From Chitinophagaceae bacterium (GTDB lineage: Bacteria > Bacteroidota > Bacteroidia > Chitinophagales > Chitinophagaceae), in contig JADKIE010000004.1 of NCBI GenBank assembly GCA_016721385.1, forward strand, positions 62,001 through 126,000: DNA of 64,000 nt, read 5' to 3'. A program made the translations under genes and the position numbers. Positions 19,746-31,485 of the stretch are shown in pieces. The first letter of the stretch is position 1; each line of letters begins with the position of its first letter. Under the pieces are notes generated by a model, which saw nothing but the letters and a program-made list of their open reading frames with translations, was not told where the DNA came from and did no database searches.

Positions 19746-20437
19746 GCCTTTTGATAGTATTTCTTTAGTAACAAAGATAAATAATTGGAAGGGAAATTAA
19801 TTTGAAGTTTATACAAAACTGTATGCAAATCTGTTACATCTATCTTATAATTGCTGCCTTTATTTAACAAAGTGTAATTTCCATTTTTGTTACAATAGGT
19901 CTCTATTTCTTGCACAATTTCTACGACAGAGTAATTTTTTGAATTTGCAATATTTACTACCTGGTTTTTAATTTTCCCATCTTCAAGTACAAAACACACA
20001 ATTTTAAATAAATCATCTATATCAATTAAGTTTCTGTACGCATTGCGCCATAATGCAAATGGGATATTAGTTGTTATGCAGTTATAAAAATAATTTAAAA
20101 CTGTATTCGGGTTATTTGTTTTACCAACAACATTCGATACTCTAAAAATATTCCAATTGGCACAAGTTTGCATTATATATGCTTCTATATTTTTTTTATG
20201 TGTTGTATATAGCGAGCCTTGCTCATCCGGGTCATTAATGCTACATGTACTAAAGTAAACAAAATGCTTTGCAGGATTTTCGTCAATAGAAACTTTTACT
20301 AATTCAAACTCTCTGCTATATCCAGATTGATTAGTTGATTTTGAGTTAGATACCCCTGATGCAAAAATTAAAATATCGGGATTGTTGTAATAATTTGTAT
20401 AAAATTTAGAACCTAATAATCCATTGCCAATTACCAT
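19742..20437 (-). CDS. NAD-dependent epimerase/dehydratase (SDR)
   Basis: An intact 231-residue extended SDR. The cofactor loop is MVIGNGLLGSKFY (GxGxxG type) at the very N-terminus, so the start ATG at 20437 is well supported. The active-site region is FSTCSINDPDEQGSLYTTHK with the YxxxK pair, and FRVSNVVGKTNNPNTVLNYF and ALWRNAYRNLIDIDDL are typical of sugar-nucleotide SDRs. At 231 residues it is shorter than the usual 280-320, the missing part being at the C-terminus. It is translationally coupled to the GT4 gene downstream. It could modify a nucleotide sugar for that transferase (inference). The exact reaction is not predictable. Confidence 0.7.
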   Translation of the reverse strand: MVIGNGLLGSKFYTNYYNNPDILIFASGVSNSKSTNQSGYSREFELVKVSIDENPAKHFVYFSTCSINDPDEQGSLYTTHKKNIEAYIMQTCANWNIFRVSNVVGKTNNPNTVLNYFYNCITTNIPFALWRNAYRNLIDIDDLFKIVCFVLEDGKIKNQVVNIANSKNYSVVEIVQEIETYCNKNGNYTLLNKGSNYKIDVTDLHTVLYKLQINFPSNYLSLLLKKYYQKA

Positions 20438-20557
20438 ATGGTGTTATTTGACTGCAAGTTAGAATACATAGACATATTTGCCAATTTGTTGCTAATACAA
20501 TAAAGAATGACTAAACATTGTGTAATCATTTAATTAAAAACAAATTATAATAAATTA

Positions 20558-21646
20558 TTATTGATATATTACCACCAACTTAGGATGCTTATTAGCGTTT
20601 GCATATTTACTTGAGCAAAAATTACGACTATTATATGGTGTTTCATTTTGTAAACGAACCTTAAACCCATAATTAGTACCACTAACCATAGGCACAACTA
20701 AATTGGTCACATCAACATCCGATAAATCTAATAAACTTAGGTTAGTATGCGGTATAGATATTTGAGTAGAAATGTCGATAGTTGGCTGTAATGGCCATAA
20801 AACCGTTGATGTCCAAGTGCTGGTATTTCTTTCACAATATACATTGCATTATTTGGACCTGCGTTAGCATCTAGTAAATTACCATTCAATGGAGTAGGGT
20901 TAGAGTACAGGGTTAATTTAGCTGAAAGAATTATGCAGCTTGCTGGAGTAGAACTTAGCTCAAATTTAAAAAGTCCTCTTATTAAATATGGATCTCCTCC
21001 ATTTGTCCAGGCTCCAGCAGAAAACTCTGGTGCAGAAGGATCTGATTGTGGGGTAGTTCCTTTTAAAACCATATCTATCTCACTTGCATTATTATCTGGT
21101 TGTAGTGAAGAGTTCTAATTGGATGAAGATCTGGGAATATTCTTATGCTTGTTGTATCGATATCTGTTAAACCAGCACTATCAATAACCATAAATTGAAA
21201 CCTGTAATTACTTTCTATCATTCCGCTCACTCTTGTGATTGAAGAACTTGGGCTGAGTATTATGGGAACATTTGGCCCCGAAATTAAACTCCATAAATAA
21301 CCCATTATTGGCCCATAATATGATATGCCTGAACCATTTAATGTGTCTGTATTGGTTGGTAATATTATTGTTTGCGGAAGTCCGGCATCGGCACTTGGAG
21401 GCCTTAAATTAGTTCTAAAGGGTCAGTAGTTACTTCTTTCTGGCAAGCAGAAAGAAGTACTGACAAAATAAATAGGGTACGGATTGCTTTGAAAATTGAA
21501 CTTATATATATTAAATAGGTAAAGAACTGTAGAAGTAATAGCAAGAAGAATGCATTAAATCTAATGCAACTTAGCAAAAAAAATAATTTGAAATAAACTA
21601 TTTTGTAAATGCGACTTTTTAGCAATAACTGCAATATTTTAGCCAT
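20558..21646 (-). CDS. K319L/DNRLRE-type lipoprotein (several frameshifts)
   Basis: A secreted lipoprotein in three or four frame pieces. A hydrophobic leader and lipobox (LFILSVLLSACQKE) lie at about 21480-21430. One shift near 21405 leads to PPSADAGLPQTIILPTNTDT, a K319L/PKD-like domain (LWSLISGPNVPI, then FQFMVIDSAGLTD). A shift near 21080 leads to DMVLKGTTPQSDPSAPEFSA, then GLFKFELSSTPASCIILSA, and a last one near 20825 to NTSTWTSTVLWPLQP, YGFKVRLQNETPY and KHPKLVVIY at the stop (20558-20560). The latter part is a DNRLRE-like beta domain. The true start is uncertain because the open frame before the lipobox is too long (about 65 residues). It is divergent from the propeller histidine kinase. 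Its role on the surface is unknown. Confidence 0.6.
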
Positions 21647-21728
21647 AAGTGTAACATAAAATTTTACTTTTTCTAAACTTATTTGTGTATTGCTGATTTT
21701 AACTTGCGGACAATTATCTTTACAAAAC

Positions 21729-24393
21729 GTGGTAAAATTACTTTGTATATTAGGACTTGCGTTGCTTGGAGTAAATAATTTGGCGGCTCAAATAAAGGAG
21801 GCCGATTTAAAAAATGAAGAATTAATAATAGAGACTTCAAATTACAATGTAATAATTGATATTAATACAGGTAAAATACAAAAGCATCTGCATTGGATTT
21901 CTATTACTGGAAAAAAAGTATGGGAATTTGAGATATCGGACAAAATATATGAAACAGCTTTTGCAAAATCAATAATATCATCTGATGAGGTGATTAACTC
22001 ATTTCAGTTTGTTAAAAAAAATGCTACCGATTCACAAACATTTAATATTAAATGTAAGGCTCAACCTTATTTTTCGCATTTTGGTTATCAATCGAATAAA
22101 AAAAACGGATTTTTTTTTGGAGGGAAAAACCTAATAAAATTCAATAACGATGGGACTACATTATTAAGAGAATTTGATACTTTTATTATCTCAATGTTTT
22201 AGATGATAAAGAAAATTGTTTGTGGCTTGGTTTTGTTAATAAAGGGGTATTAAAAATAAACTTGAGTGATTTGTCGACAGTAGGGTATTTCGAAAAGATT
22301 AAACATGAAAGTGTAAGTTTTATTACAAAGGATACTGAAAATGGACTTTGGATTTCCACATTAAATAAAGGTATTTATTATCTTAAAAGAACCAGTATTA
22401 GTGTTTTAGAAGATGGTGCAGAGGTAAAAGGGCAACAAGTTTTTAATCTTTTCAACGGTGGGAATAAAAGCCTGATATTTTCTAACCCTACCGGATTATT
22501 TCAAGTTAATAATAGCCACGCAAAAAAAATTGTAGAAGCTCAAGCCAGAATTATCAGAGATATAAAGATTTCAGAAACTGATAATACAGTTCTTATAGGA
22601 GGCAGTTTATTGCTTTAGATAATATTCCTTACCATATTTCCACAGTACATAATTTTCAAAAATAAAATCTTCAATAATAGTAGAGTCCGATGGAGAATTT
22701 ATTAAACAAGTGGAGGGCAAATATTTATTTTCAACTAACAATAGCTTGCTTTTAATAGATACAAAACTAAAAAATATTACCTATGTCGGAGCATTACCTG
22801 TTAAAGGTTTTTTGTTTAAAGATGATTTGAATTGTTTATGGTTGGGGGCATTAAAAAATTTATACAAATTTAACCAAGCAGACAAAGACTTTCATGAGTT
22901 TAAAGTAGGTAATAATATTTTCTCCAACGGCGTCACCTGCATACGCCAACTCCCCAACAATATCTTCACCATTGGCATTCGCTTTAGTGGCGTTGCCTTA
23001 ATGAAAGATACATCTGTAATTGCCACCATTACAGAAAAAGAAGGTTTGTTAGATAATTCAATAAAATACCTTTTGCCAGATGGTAACAGGCTTTGGGTGG
23101 CTACACCAAAAGGAATTTCGGCTATTACATTTACCTCATATAATCCTATAGCTTATAACATAAAAAATTTTGGAGATAATGCTGGATTAGGCAACCAAAT
23201 TATTTACCAATTAATAAAATTTAAAGGCAATGTTTTAGCGGCTACCAGTAAAGGCATTTACGAAATAACCGATGTAGAAAAGTTGTTGCAGGAAAAACCA
23301 ATACCCATACCATTGTATATAACTAACATTAATAGTTATAAAGGCGATACAAGTGGAATAAGCTCAATTACTGTTCCTTATAATTATAGCAGAGTAACTG
23401 TAAAATTTAATGCCATTTGTTTTAACACACCTAAGAGGTACAATACTTTTATCGTATAGTTAACAAAGATTCGGCTTGGTTTAATATAGAAACTACTGAG
23501 TTAATTTTGCAAGATTTATCTTCCGGAGAGTATGCATTAGGAGTTTAAAGCAGTAATTCCAAAGCAAAGCAGAATTTCGGCGATACAAAAACTTACCATT
23601 CATGTAGAAGGCCCATGGTGGAAAAAAAATAGCGTAATGGCTCTTGCTGTCTTGTTAATAGCAGGTGTTTTGTTTTTACTATATAAATGGCGCATCAGGC
23701 AAATAAAAAGTAAAATTGAAAAGGAAAATAATATGCAATCAAAAATGGCCGAGTTGGAACAAACGGCTTTGCGTTCACAAATGAATCCGCATTTTATTTT
23801 TAATTGCCTTACATCTATTCAACAACTGATTGCAACAGGCAATAAAGACGAAGCCAACGAGTATTTGGTAAAATTTTCGAGGTTAATAAGAAATACACTG
23901 GAGCTTTCTGCCAGGCAATATATTGCCATTATTGATGAGGTAGAGTATATAAAAGAATATGTGGCAATGGAGCAACTTAGAGTTGCAGATACTTTTGAAT
24001 TTAATTTTAAGATAGATGAAAATATAAATACAACAAATATTGAAATACCCAATATGATGATTCAGCCAATTGTAGAAAATGCCATAAGACATGGTATTAA
24101 ACACTTGCAAAATAAAAAGGGCAAAATTGATGTAGAGCTGATAAAAATAGAGGATGTTATTAACTGCACGGTAACCGATAACGGAGTGGGACGCACTTTA
24201 AAAGCAGAAGACAAAAGGGCAATATTTGATACACATAAAAGCTATGGGATGAATATTGTAATGCAAAGGTTACAAGGGTTTAGCCGGTAAAGAAAGTGCA
24301 ATATATTTTATGGAAATTATAGATTTGTATAACAATGTTAAAGAACCGGCCGGCACAAAAGTAATTTTGCATTTGCCGTATAAAATTATTTAA
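21729..24393 (+). CDS. Sensor histidine kinase with propeller, Y_Y_Y and LytS-type kinase domains (about six frameshifts)
   Basis: A membrane sensor of about 890 residues in several frame segments. I start at GTG 21729 because it gives a clean signal peptide (VKLLCILGLALLGVNNLAAQ). Next come two-component-regulator propeller repeats (NCLWLGFVNKGVLKIN, NGLWISTLNKGIYYL, NRLWVATPKGISAI), a Y_Y_Y domain (YITNINSYKGD to LTIHVEGPWWKK), one transmembrane helix (ALAVLLIAGVLFLLY) and the His_kinase domain with QMNPHFIFNCLTSIQQLI (phospho-His) and IQPIVENAIRHGIKH (N box). Shifts lie near 22195, 22615, 22670, 23445, 23545 and 24280; the last restores QGLAGKESAIYF and a stop at 24391-24393. It is 2 nt from its LytTR regulator. 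The ligand is unknown. Confidence 0.8.
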
Positions 24394-24395
24394 GT

Positions 24396-25157
24396 ATGAT
24401 TACTGCTGTACATATTGAAGATGAACCACGGAATGTGGAGCTTTTACAAAGCCTTTTAAATTCTCATTGCAGTGAATTAATACAAATGAAAGGTGCTGCT
24501 GCAAATTTGCAGGATGCTTTTTCATTAATAAAGAAGGAAAATCCACAATTGGTTTTTTTAGATATAGAATTAAATAGAGGAAATGCTTTTGAATTGTTGG
24601 ATAAAATAAATAACTCATTCGGAATTAACTTTGAAGTTATATTTATTACTGCATTTAATGAATATGCAATAAAAGCTTTCAGGTTAAATGCAATTGATTA
24701 CCTTTTAAAACCCATTAGTATTACCGATTTAAAACAGGCTGTAAATAAAGCTTTTAGAAAAAATTAATAATATACATTCGAAAAGTGAGCGTAGCCTGGC
24801 GGGGCTTTTACAGCAATTACAGGACAATATAGCTGCAAAAAAAATTGGGATTGTTGTTACCGAAGGAGTAGAGTTTGTTAAACCGGAGGATATTATTAAA
24901 ATAGAGGCCAGAGGCAGTTATTGCATAGTTTATCTTAAACTTAATAAAAAAATAACTTCAACAAAAGGGATGAAAGAAATAGAAGATGTGCTGCCTGTAA
25001 ATACATTTTTACGGGTACATAATACCTGGATAATAAATACACAACATCTTAAAAATATACTAAAGGCCGAAATGGATTTTTAGAAATGGAAGATGGTTCC
25101 CAGTGTGCCTACTTCTATCCGAAAAAAGGAAGTTTTTTAGATTCGCTGCAAAGTTAA
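24396..25157 (+). CDS. LytTR response regulator (two frameshifts)
   Basis: A response regulator of about 253 residues: an N-terminal receiver (HIEDEPRNVELLQSLL; phospho-Asp in LVFLDIELNRG; FITAFNEYAIKAFRLNA; K in DYLLKPIS) and a C-terminal LytTR DNA-binding domain (GVEFVKPEDIIKIEARGSY, then FLRVHNTWIINTQHLKNI). The first frame ends at 24767. An extra T near 24753 (GCTTTTAGA for GCTTTAGA) hides the continuation ALEKINNIHSKSERSLAG. A second shift near 25075 restores FLEMEDGSQCAYFYPKKG and a stop at 25155-25157. It is the cognate partner of the kinase immediately upstream. It is convergent with a GT4 gene 13 nt away. Target genes are unknown. Confidence 0.85.
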
Positions 25158-25170
25158 CGTTGTATAAACT

Positions 25171-26263
25171 TTACAGCCTTTTCGGCCACATTACCCCAAT
25201 AAAATGCTCAAAAAAAGTAACAGGTATTTCATTACTTGTATTTGCAACTATAATTGCCTGTACAAAATTCAACCAATCTTCATCTTCTATTATGGATAGC
25301 TTATTGCCTGTAATTTGTTGAGCGATGCCAATTGCACCACTTGTTGTACTTATTACGGAAAGATTATAACCTAAAGCTTCTACCACTTTGGTTTTAATAC
25401 CGCCGCCTTCAATTACCGGGTTTAAAAAAATATCGGCTCCTTTAAAGTACACTGTAATATCATTTACAAAGCCGGCATAAATAATATTTTTATGTCCTTC
25501 TAAATTATTTAACTCAGCAGGTAATTTACTTCCGCATATAATAATTTTGTAGGCAAAATTATTATGTTCAATTAATGCCGGGTTTATTTTATTTAAAATA
25601 ATCTTTAACGCATCTAAATTAGGCTGATAATTTAGTGTGCCATTAAATAATAGTATTTTTTCATCTTCACCTATAGTATATTTTTTTTGAAGAAATTCTT
25701 TAGCTTCATCTCTTTGTAATTGGGTAGGAGTCTGGCTTAATTCAAAACCGTACGTAATAGTTGAACATTTTTCGGGTAACAATTTAAAATTGCGTATGGC
25801 ATAATTTCTGTCATCATCTTGTATAAAAAAATTGTAATTGGCGTTTTTATGTGTTATTTTTTCGTAATTCCATAAAACACCCCACCACCATTTACCAATA
25901 CTTTTAAAGCGTAGCGCTTCAATATTATGAGAGTGTACAATTAGCTTTATTTTACAAGACCACTTTAATAAAATGCCTAACCAGCCATAATACGGATGCT
26001 CAATAATAAGATGTGTTATTTTTTTTTCTTTAATAATTCTTCGTAAAGCAAAAAAATATAAAAGGTTAATGTATCTATACTTGCTTTCGCTTATTGTAGG
26101 TAGTACGGTATAATTCTTTGCATAAGCAGCGTCGTTGTTTTTTGTGGTAACACATGTTAAGTTTACTTTTTGGCTAAAAAAATTGTAAAAAATGCAACGC
26201 CTTTTTGCCCTCCCATTTTGGCGGCAAAAAATTATAAGAAACGATACTTAAAACATTTGTCAT
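25171..26263 (-). CDS. Glycosyltransferase family 4 (about three frameshifts)
   Basis: A GT4 enzyme of about 364 residues. The N-terminus is MTNVLSIVSYNFLPPKMGGQ after restoring one A near 26217, with the GGQ motif of GT4 N-terminal domains. It continues through VNLTCVTTKNNDAAYAKNY, HLIIEHPYYGWLGILLK and HSHNIEALRFKSIGKWWW, and after a shift near 25825 NYAIRNFKLLPEKCSTITYG. The C-terminal domain has ILLFNGTLNYQPNLDALK and ADIFLNPVIEGGGIKTKVVE, then LGYNLSVIST (donor site). Downstream of yfhO in the same direction but separated from it by a strong hairpin (26301-26333), so it probably has its own promoter. Substrate unknown. Confidence 0.75.
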
Positions 26264-26300
26264 TTAAACTTCTTCTTGCAGTAAATGGTATTTATTAAAC

Positions 26301-26333
26301 AGAGATGACATCTTTTTGAAAGATGTCATCTCT
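26301..26333 (-). terminator. Perfect 15-bp hairpin between yfhO-type gene and GT4
   Basis: Bases 26301-26315 (AGAGATGACATCTTT) pair perfectly with 26319-26333 across a 3-nt loop. It lies 26 nt beyond the yfhO-type stop (26359) and 38 nt upstream of the GT4 start. There is no long T run on the minus strand, so it may be a terminator, a processing site or a dispersed palindrome. Its core (ATGACATCTTT) recurs in the hairpin at 32276-32305. Confidence 0.6.
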
Positions 26334-26358
26334 TACAATTGGTTAAGAGTTAATTTTT

Positions 26359-28891
26359 TTAATTTTCTTTGTTTTTCTTAATGCAAAAAAATACAGTAGC
26401 TATAAGTAATATGTAAATTAATACTGTACTCCACAGCGATAGGGTATTGCCTAAAAAATATGCTTTTGGTTCAAACTTAAACTCTAATGTATGTTTACCT
26501 GCAGGCATTGCAATACCTCTTAAAGCGTAATTTACTTTGGCATAATCTGTTTTTTGCCCATCTACATAAGCATTCCAGCCACGGTTATAATATATTTCGC
26601 TTAGTACAGCATATTGAGGCGTAGCTGCATTAAAGGCATATGTAATTTTATCGTTTTGCCTTTCGCTGATTTTAATAGATGCTGTAGAATCGTACTGCGG
26701 AAATTGCTTTATGCTTGTTTTAAAACTTTCATTAATAACAACAGTGTCTCTTAAATTAGTACTATCTAACGCAAGCATTTCGTTGTTAGCGCTGTTTACA
26801 AATTTTATTCCTTTTACCAACCAGCAAGGGCCAAAAGCACCCGGGTTTTGTTGGGCTATCGTTTTACCGGTTTCATCTTGTCCAATAAAGTATTTTGTAT
26901 TAAGCATGTTCATCACATTCATATTGCCTTTGCCAATTTGATGTTCTATCAAATCTTGATACAAACTTAATTTTGCAGGACTGTAGCCGCCAATAAATTA
27001 TGATGGTACGATGTTAATGACTCGTTGGTAAAATTGTTACTTTGATTAAATACTCTAAAATTGGCATGATCCGGGTCTCTTAAAATTTGTTGATCGGCAG
27101 CCGTTGGCGTAAAATTGTTCGATACTTCTTCGGCCTCAACAAACTTATCGTAGCTTAAATAACGTTTATCAATACTCATTAAATCAAATACAGAAAGTAC
27201 TGTTAAAGCTACGGTTGCAACAACCGGAGATATTTTCTTCTTAACCAATAAACCAACAATAACAACTGCAACCGTTATTAGTAAAAGGTTCTTAATAAAT
27301 CTCCACCTGCTTCGCTTTTTCTATCTTCTCTTAAAGCACTCATCAGGTTTTTACTCATGTCCTCGGCTTGCTGTACTGCTTGCGGATTGGGTTGTTGCCC
27401 GGGTTGTGTCCTGCTAAAATTTTGTACAAATCCTTGCTTTATATCTTTATCGCCTTTGCCTGTATAATCGGCCATAAGCCAAAATGCAGCAAGTATTGCA
27501 ATTACTGCACCAGTAGCAATTACACCTAATTTCAATTTTTTAAATGCAGCTTGGTAGTCAGTTTCGGTTACTAATTTATTTAATGCTAAAACGGCTAAAA
27601 CCGGAATACAAAATTGCGGAATTACTAAAGCCATACTTGGTGCTCTAAATTTGCTGTAAAAAGGCAAATAATCCAACATAAACGAATTAAAGCCCATAAA
27701 GTTGCTGCCCCAAGCCAATAAAATACCCACAACACTGGCAGCAATAATCCACCATTTGTGCCATGTATTTACATAAAACAATCCAAAAATAAATAAGAAA
27801 CAAATGATGGCACCTAAATACACCGGGCCACTGGTTGTTTCGCTGAGGCTGCTCATACTTCCCCAATAGGAGTATCCATTTACAGCGCCAATGGCACTTT
27901 CTTCGGGCACACCAATTTCGCCAAATTTCTCTACCATTTTTGCCGAGGCAGAGTGTTCGTTACCGCCATTACTTCCGCCATACAAGCCAGGTACCATAAA
28001 TGTAAATGTTTCCATTTTGCCTACACTCCAGCGTAAAGCATAATCTTTATCTCAACCACCTTTAGTTTTATTAGTTGAGCTATCGGCCGCGCTTAGGGTA
28101 AGTTGCGATGCTCCGCCTCTCATAGTTTCTTTGGCATAATCGTACGTAGGTAAAATACCTCCTGCACATGCACCTAAGCCTAGCAAACCACCAGCTAAAC
28201 CAAGTGCTGATGCTTTAATACCATGCAGCAAATCTTTTTCTTTGTACGCATTAATAAAAAAGGCTACTGTAATACAGCCGGCAATAATTAATAAATAATA
28301 AACAACTTGTAAATGGCTTTGCCCAATAGTAAAAGCAGCAAATAGTGCAGTTATTAAAAAGCCAAGCAAATATTTGCGTTGAAAAAGAAGCATTAAACCT
28401 GCTATAACCATAGGAGCATACGCAAGGCTCATCATTTTTGTATTATGCCCAACAGATATTATTATTGGGTTATAGGTAGAGTAGGCGTAAGCTAAACCAC
28501 CAAAAATGGCTACCCACGGACTTACACCTAAAACAATACATAAAATATAAAAACACAAACTGGCCAAAAAGAAAAATGCAATGGGCTCGGGTAACCAAAG
28601 TTGCATGGCTTTTCGTATAACTTCGGAGCCGGCACCAATATTTGTTGTGCCTTCCATTGCAATTTGGTAAGTTGGCATACCGCCAAACATACTGTTTGTC
28701 CATAAAGGAAATTTGCCTGTTTTTTCTTTTACTTCAAAAGATTGTTGCGCCATCCCTTTCCAACCCTGAGAATCGTGTTGGTTAAGTACTTTGCCTTGTA
28801 AAGATGGTTTGCAGTAAACAACGGCAACCAATGCAAAAACTACAATAGCAATTATATGCGGTAATAATTTCTTAAAATCAAAATTCTTCAT
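26359..28891 (-). CDS. YfhO-family polytopic membrane protein (about three frameshifts)
   Basis: A large integral membrane protein of about 840 residues with 12 or more hydrophobic helices, matching the bacterial YfhO family (related to GT-C glycosyltransferases acting on lipid-linked sugars). N-terminus: IIAIVVFALVAVVYCKPSL, then GQGWKG-like HDSQGWKGMAQQS and PLWTNSMFGGMPTYQI. The soluble C-terminal part includes MLNTKYFIG, LSEIYYNRGWNAYVDGQK, RGIAMPAGKHTLEFKF, then a last helix and a lysine-rich tail. Four frame pieces (28891-28052, 28015-27278, 27248-26967, 26964-26359) join near 28045, 27275 and 26965. A terminator-like palindrome precedes it (28933-28956). In Firmicutes YfhO glycosylates teichoic acid; in this organism the acceptor is unknown. 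Confidence 0.85.
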
Positions 28892-28932
28892 TCTACTGTT
28901 TTTAAGTTGGCAATTTATAACTAAAAATTAAA

Positions 28933-28956
28933 AAAGCTGCCTGTACAGGCAGCTTT
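28933..28956. terminator. 24-bp perfect palindrome between TonB-dependent receptor and yfhO-type gene
   Basis: AAAGCTGCCTGT followed directly by its reverse complement, flanked by A runs on the left and AATTACTTAATT on the right. On the minus strand the stem is followed by a TTTTTAATTTTTAG tail, so it is a good intrinsic terminator for the TonB-dependent receptor gene ending at 28986. It also lies in the leader of the yfhO-type gene. Confidence 0.75.
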
Positions 28957-28985
28957 AATTACTTAATTGATTAATTCTTTAATTT

Positions 28986-31384
28986 TTATTGCCCCATTCC
29001 CTGTTGTGCGCCTTGCATGCCTTCCATTTCGCCTTTCATATTTTTACGCTTAAATAAGGCAATATCAAACTTACCAAAGCGCCAGTTAAAGTTAAGGCGT
29101 ACTACCTGAGGATCTCTGCGGCGCTGATTATCTTGTATAAAATAAACATCCTGTGAGTGTGTGGCATAAACCTTTGTTCTAAAAATGTCGTTTACCTGTA
29201 AGGTTAACGAAGCTGTATTATTTTTCAAAAACTCTTTTTTTATGGCAATATCTACACCATAATTAGGTTTAATATAGCCTTGGGCACCGGTTTGGGTTTG
29301 GCCAAAGCCACCACCCATCATCATACCGCCGCCCCGACTACCACCTCCACTTGAGCTTGGCGGTAAAATTGTTTTTGCCTGATAATCTCCACTTAATTGT
29401 ATGGAATAGTTTTTAGGCAACTTAAAATTGTTATTTAATTTACCAAACCAGCTAAACTGGCTGTTGCTGCCACCACCAACTACAGAGCCTGCTTTTAGGG
29501 TAGAGTTAAATAAATTTAGATTGGCAGTTAAATCCCACCACTTGGTTATTTTATCTTTGGAAGTAAGCTCTAAACCTACTGTAGTTGCTGTGTTGGCATT
29601 AATGTAAGATGAAATTAAAACGCTATCGGGTTTAGGTTTTGAACTTGTATCCGGGTTTTTGTCTTTATACTGATACCGGGTAATTAAATCGGTTGTATTT
29701 CTAAAGTAAAGTGTTGCTAAAATGGAATGGTTTTTATTTAGTTGATTTTGATATCCAACCTCAACTAAATTAGTAAACTCGGGCACAAGATTAGGATTAC
29801 CAATGCTTAAATTTAAAGGATCAGAGTAATCAAAGAAAGGAATCAACTGAAAAAAGTTGGGCCTGTTTATCTTTCTTGAATAATTTAACTGCATATCTTG
29901 CTTATCCGTTAATTTATATGTAAAAAAGGCACTTGGGAAAAGACTGAATGGATATTTGTTAGAGAATTGCTTTGCCTGAGAAACTAAATCTCCATTGTAT
30001 TTAGAGCTTTCTAATCTTAAACCCAATTGATAGGTAAACTTCTTTATTTGTTGGCTAAAAGTAGTATAAGCCGCCAATACCTGATCGGTAAATTTATAAT
30101 TATTACTAAAGCCGGGTAATAATTTAAAAGCTTCGCTACTACTTTTTTTATCGTAGTTATTATTAAAACTTACAAAGCTGCTAAAAGCGCCTCTGGCACC
30201 CATTTCTATTTTTATTTTATCGCTAATAGGGTTTACATAATCTGTTTGTACAACCAATGCATTATTGGTACCGCCACCAAGCGATTGTTCGTAAAGCATC
30301 GATTTAAATGCTCCGTTGGTATAGTATTGTGTAAAGTAATCGCCTAAATTATCGTTCTTTCTGTAATTGTAGTTTGCATCTGCAGTAAGTTCCTTGCCTG
30401 CTTTTGCAAAATTGTGTTTAAAGCTTAGTGTGCCTCCATAGTTTCTAAAGTTACCTTCATTATATGTTTTTCTGTATCCATCTTCGGCAATAATAGGGCC
30501 TGTTTTAAAAAAAAGTATCTCTTTGTATATTAATTAAATCACTTCCTCTTGAGTCTATACTTGCTCTTACATTACCGTTATAACCTGCTTTTCTGTTTTT
30601 CTTGAGTACAATATTTAATATGCCCGATCCTCCGCCACTTGCATCAAACTTTGCAGATGGGTTAGTAATTAACTCTACCGATGAGATTGCATCCGCCGGT
30701 ATTTGATCAAGTGTTAAAGTTGTTGGTCTTCCATCTACAAAAATTTGCGGAGCTGCGTTACGTAAGGTTACATTACCGTCAATATCTACATTAACCGATG
30801 GTACGTTTTTCATAACATCAACAGCAGTTCCACCTACACTGGTAAGGTTTTTCTACATTAAAAACTTTTCTATCAATATTCATGGTAAGCAACGATCGAG
30901 AGCCGCTAACGGTAACATTCTCTAATTGCTGTGCATCTACTTCCAATTTAATATTGCCTAAATCTTTATCAACAGCATTCATCATGCTGCTCATATCGCC
31001 ATTTTTTGCACCAGCCATGTTAAGTACAAAGGCGGCTTTTTGCTCATAGGTTTTGTACCCAATTGCAGTAATTTTAAGTTTGTACGTTGCCATTACATTC
31101 AGGTTCTCTAAACTAAATTCTCCTTTTTTTGTAGTAAGCATACCATTTACTACTACATCTTTTTTCTTTTTTGTAGCGCTGTCAGTTTTGTTTTGTAATA
31201 ATTGAACAGAGGCTGCTTCTATTGGCTTGCCTGATGCATCTACAACCTTTCCGTAAAAATGCCCCATATTCATATTTTGGCCGGCGCCTCGGCCACCCGG
31301 CATTTGGGCTTTAATGTTTATAACAGAAAAGCATAAGAAGGTTAAAATGGTAATTAGTAAAGTGTTTTTTTTCATATTATTCAT
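28986..31384 (-). CDS. TonB-dependent receptor, outer-membrane beta-barrel (about three frameshifts)
   Basis: An outer-membrane receptor of about 800 residues. Signal peptide (LLITILTFLCFSVINIKAQ); CarboxypepD_reg-like domain (FYGKVVDASGKPIEAASVQL, FSLENLNVMATYKLKIT); plug region (MKNVPSVNVDIDGNVTLRN, IFVDGRPTTLTLDQIP, SSVELITNPSAKFDASGG); then a barrel (NYSRKINRPNFFQLIPFFD, YWRFGKFDIALFKRK at the end). Pieces: 31384-30818, 30813-30505, about 30505-30299, 30299-28986. One shift inside FNVEKNLTSVGGTAV near 30845. The barrel is of the OMP_b-brl_3 type without a nearby SusD, so it is not a classic SusCD pair. A glycine-rich insert (SSSGGGSRGGGMMMGGG) lies in a barrel loop, and the protein ends in a Met/Gln/Gly-rich tail. 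An alternative start is 31375. The transported ligand is unknown. Confidence 0.85.
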
Positions 31385-31485
31385 AATGACAAAATAATGA
31401 CAAAATGGGTTATGATTTTGCCTCAATAGTATAAGTGGTAATATAGCTTGCGGAGCAACCGGTTATGTAAACAAATTGTTAAGTT

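Noticed and set aside
25103..25321. A 72-codon plus-strand frame after the LytTR gene
   Set aside because: It overlaps the end of the regulator and runs antisense through the GT4 C-terminal domain, which is clearly coding.
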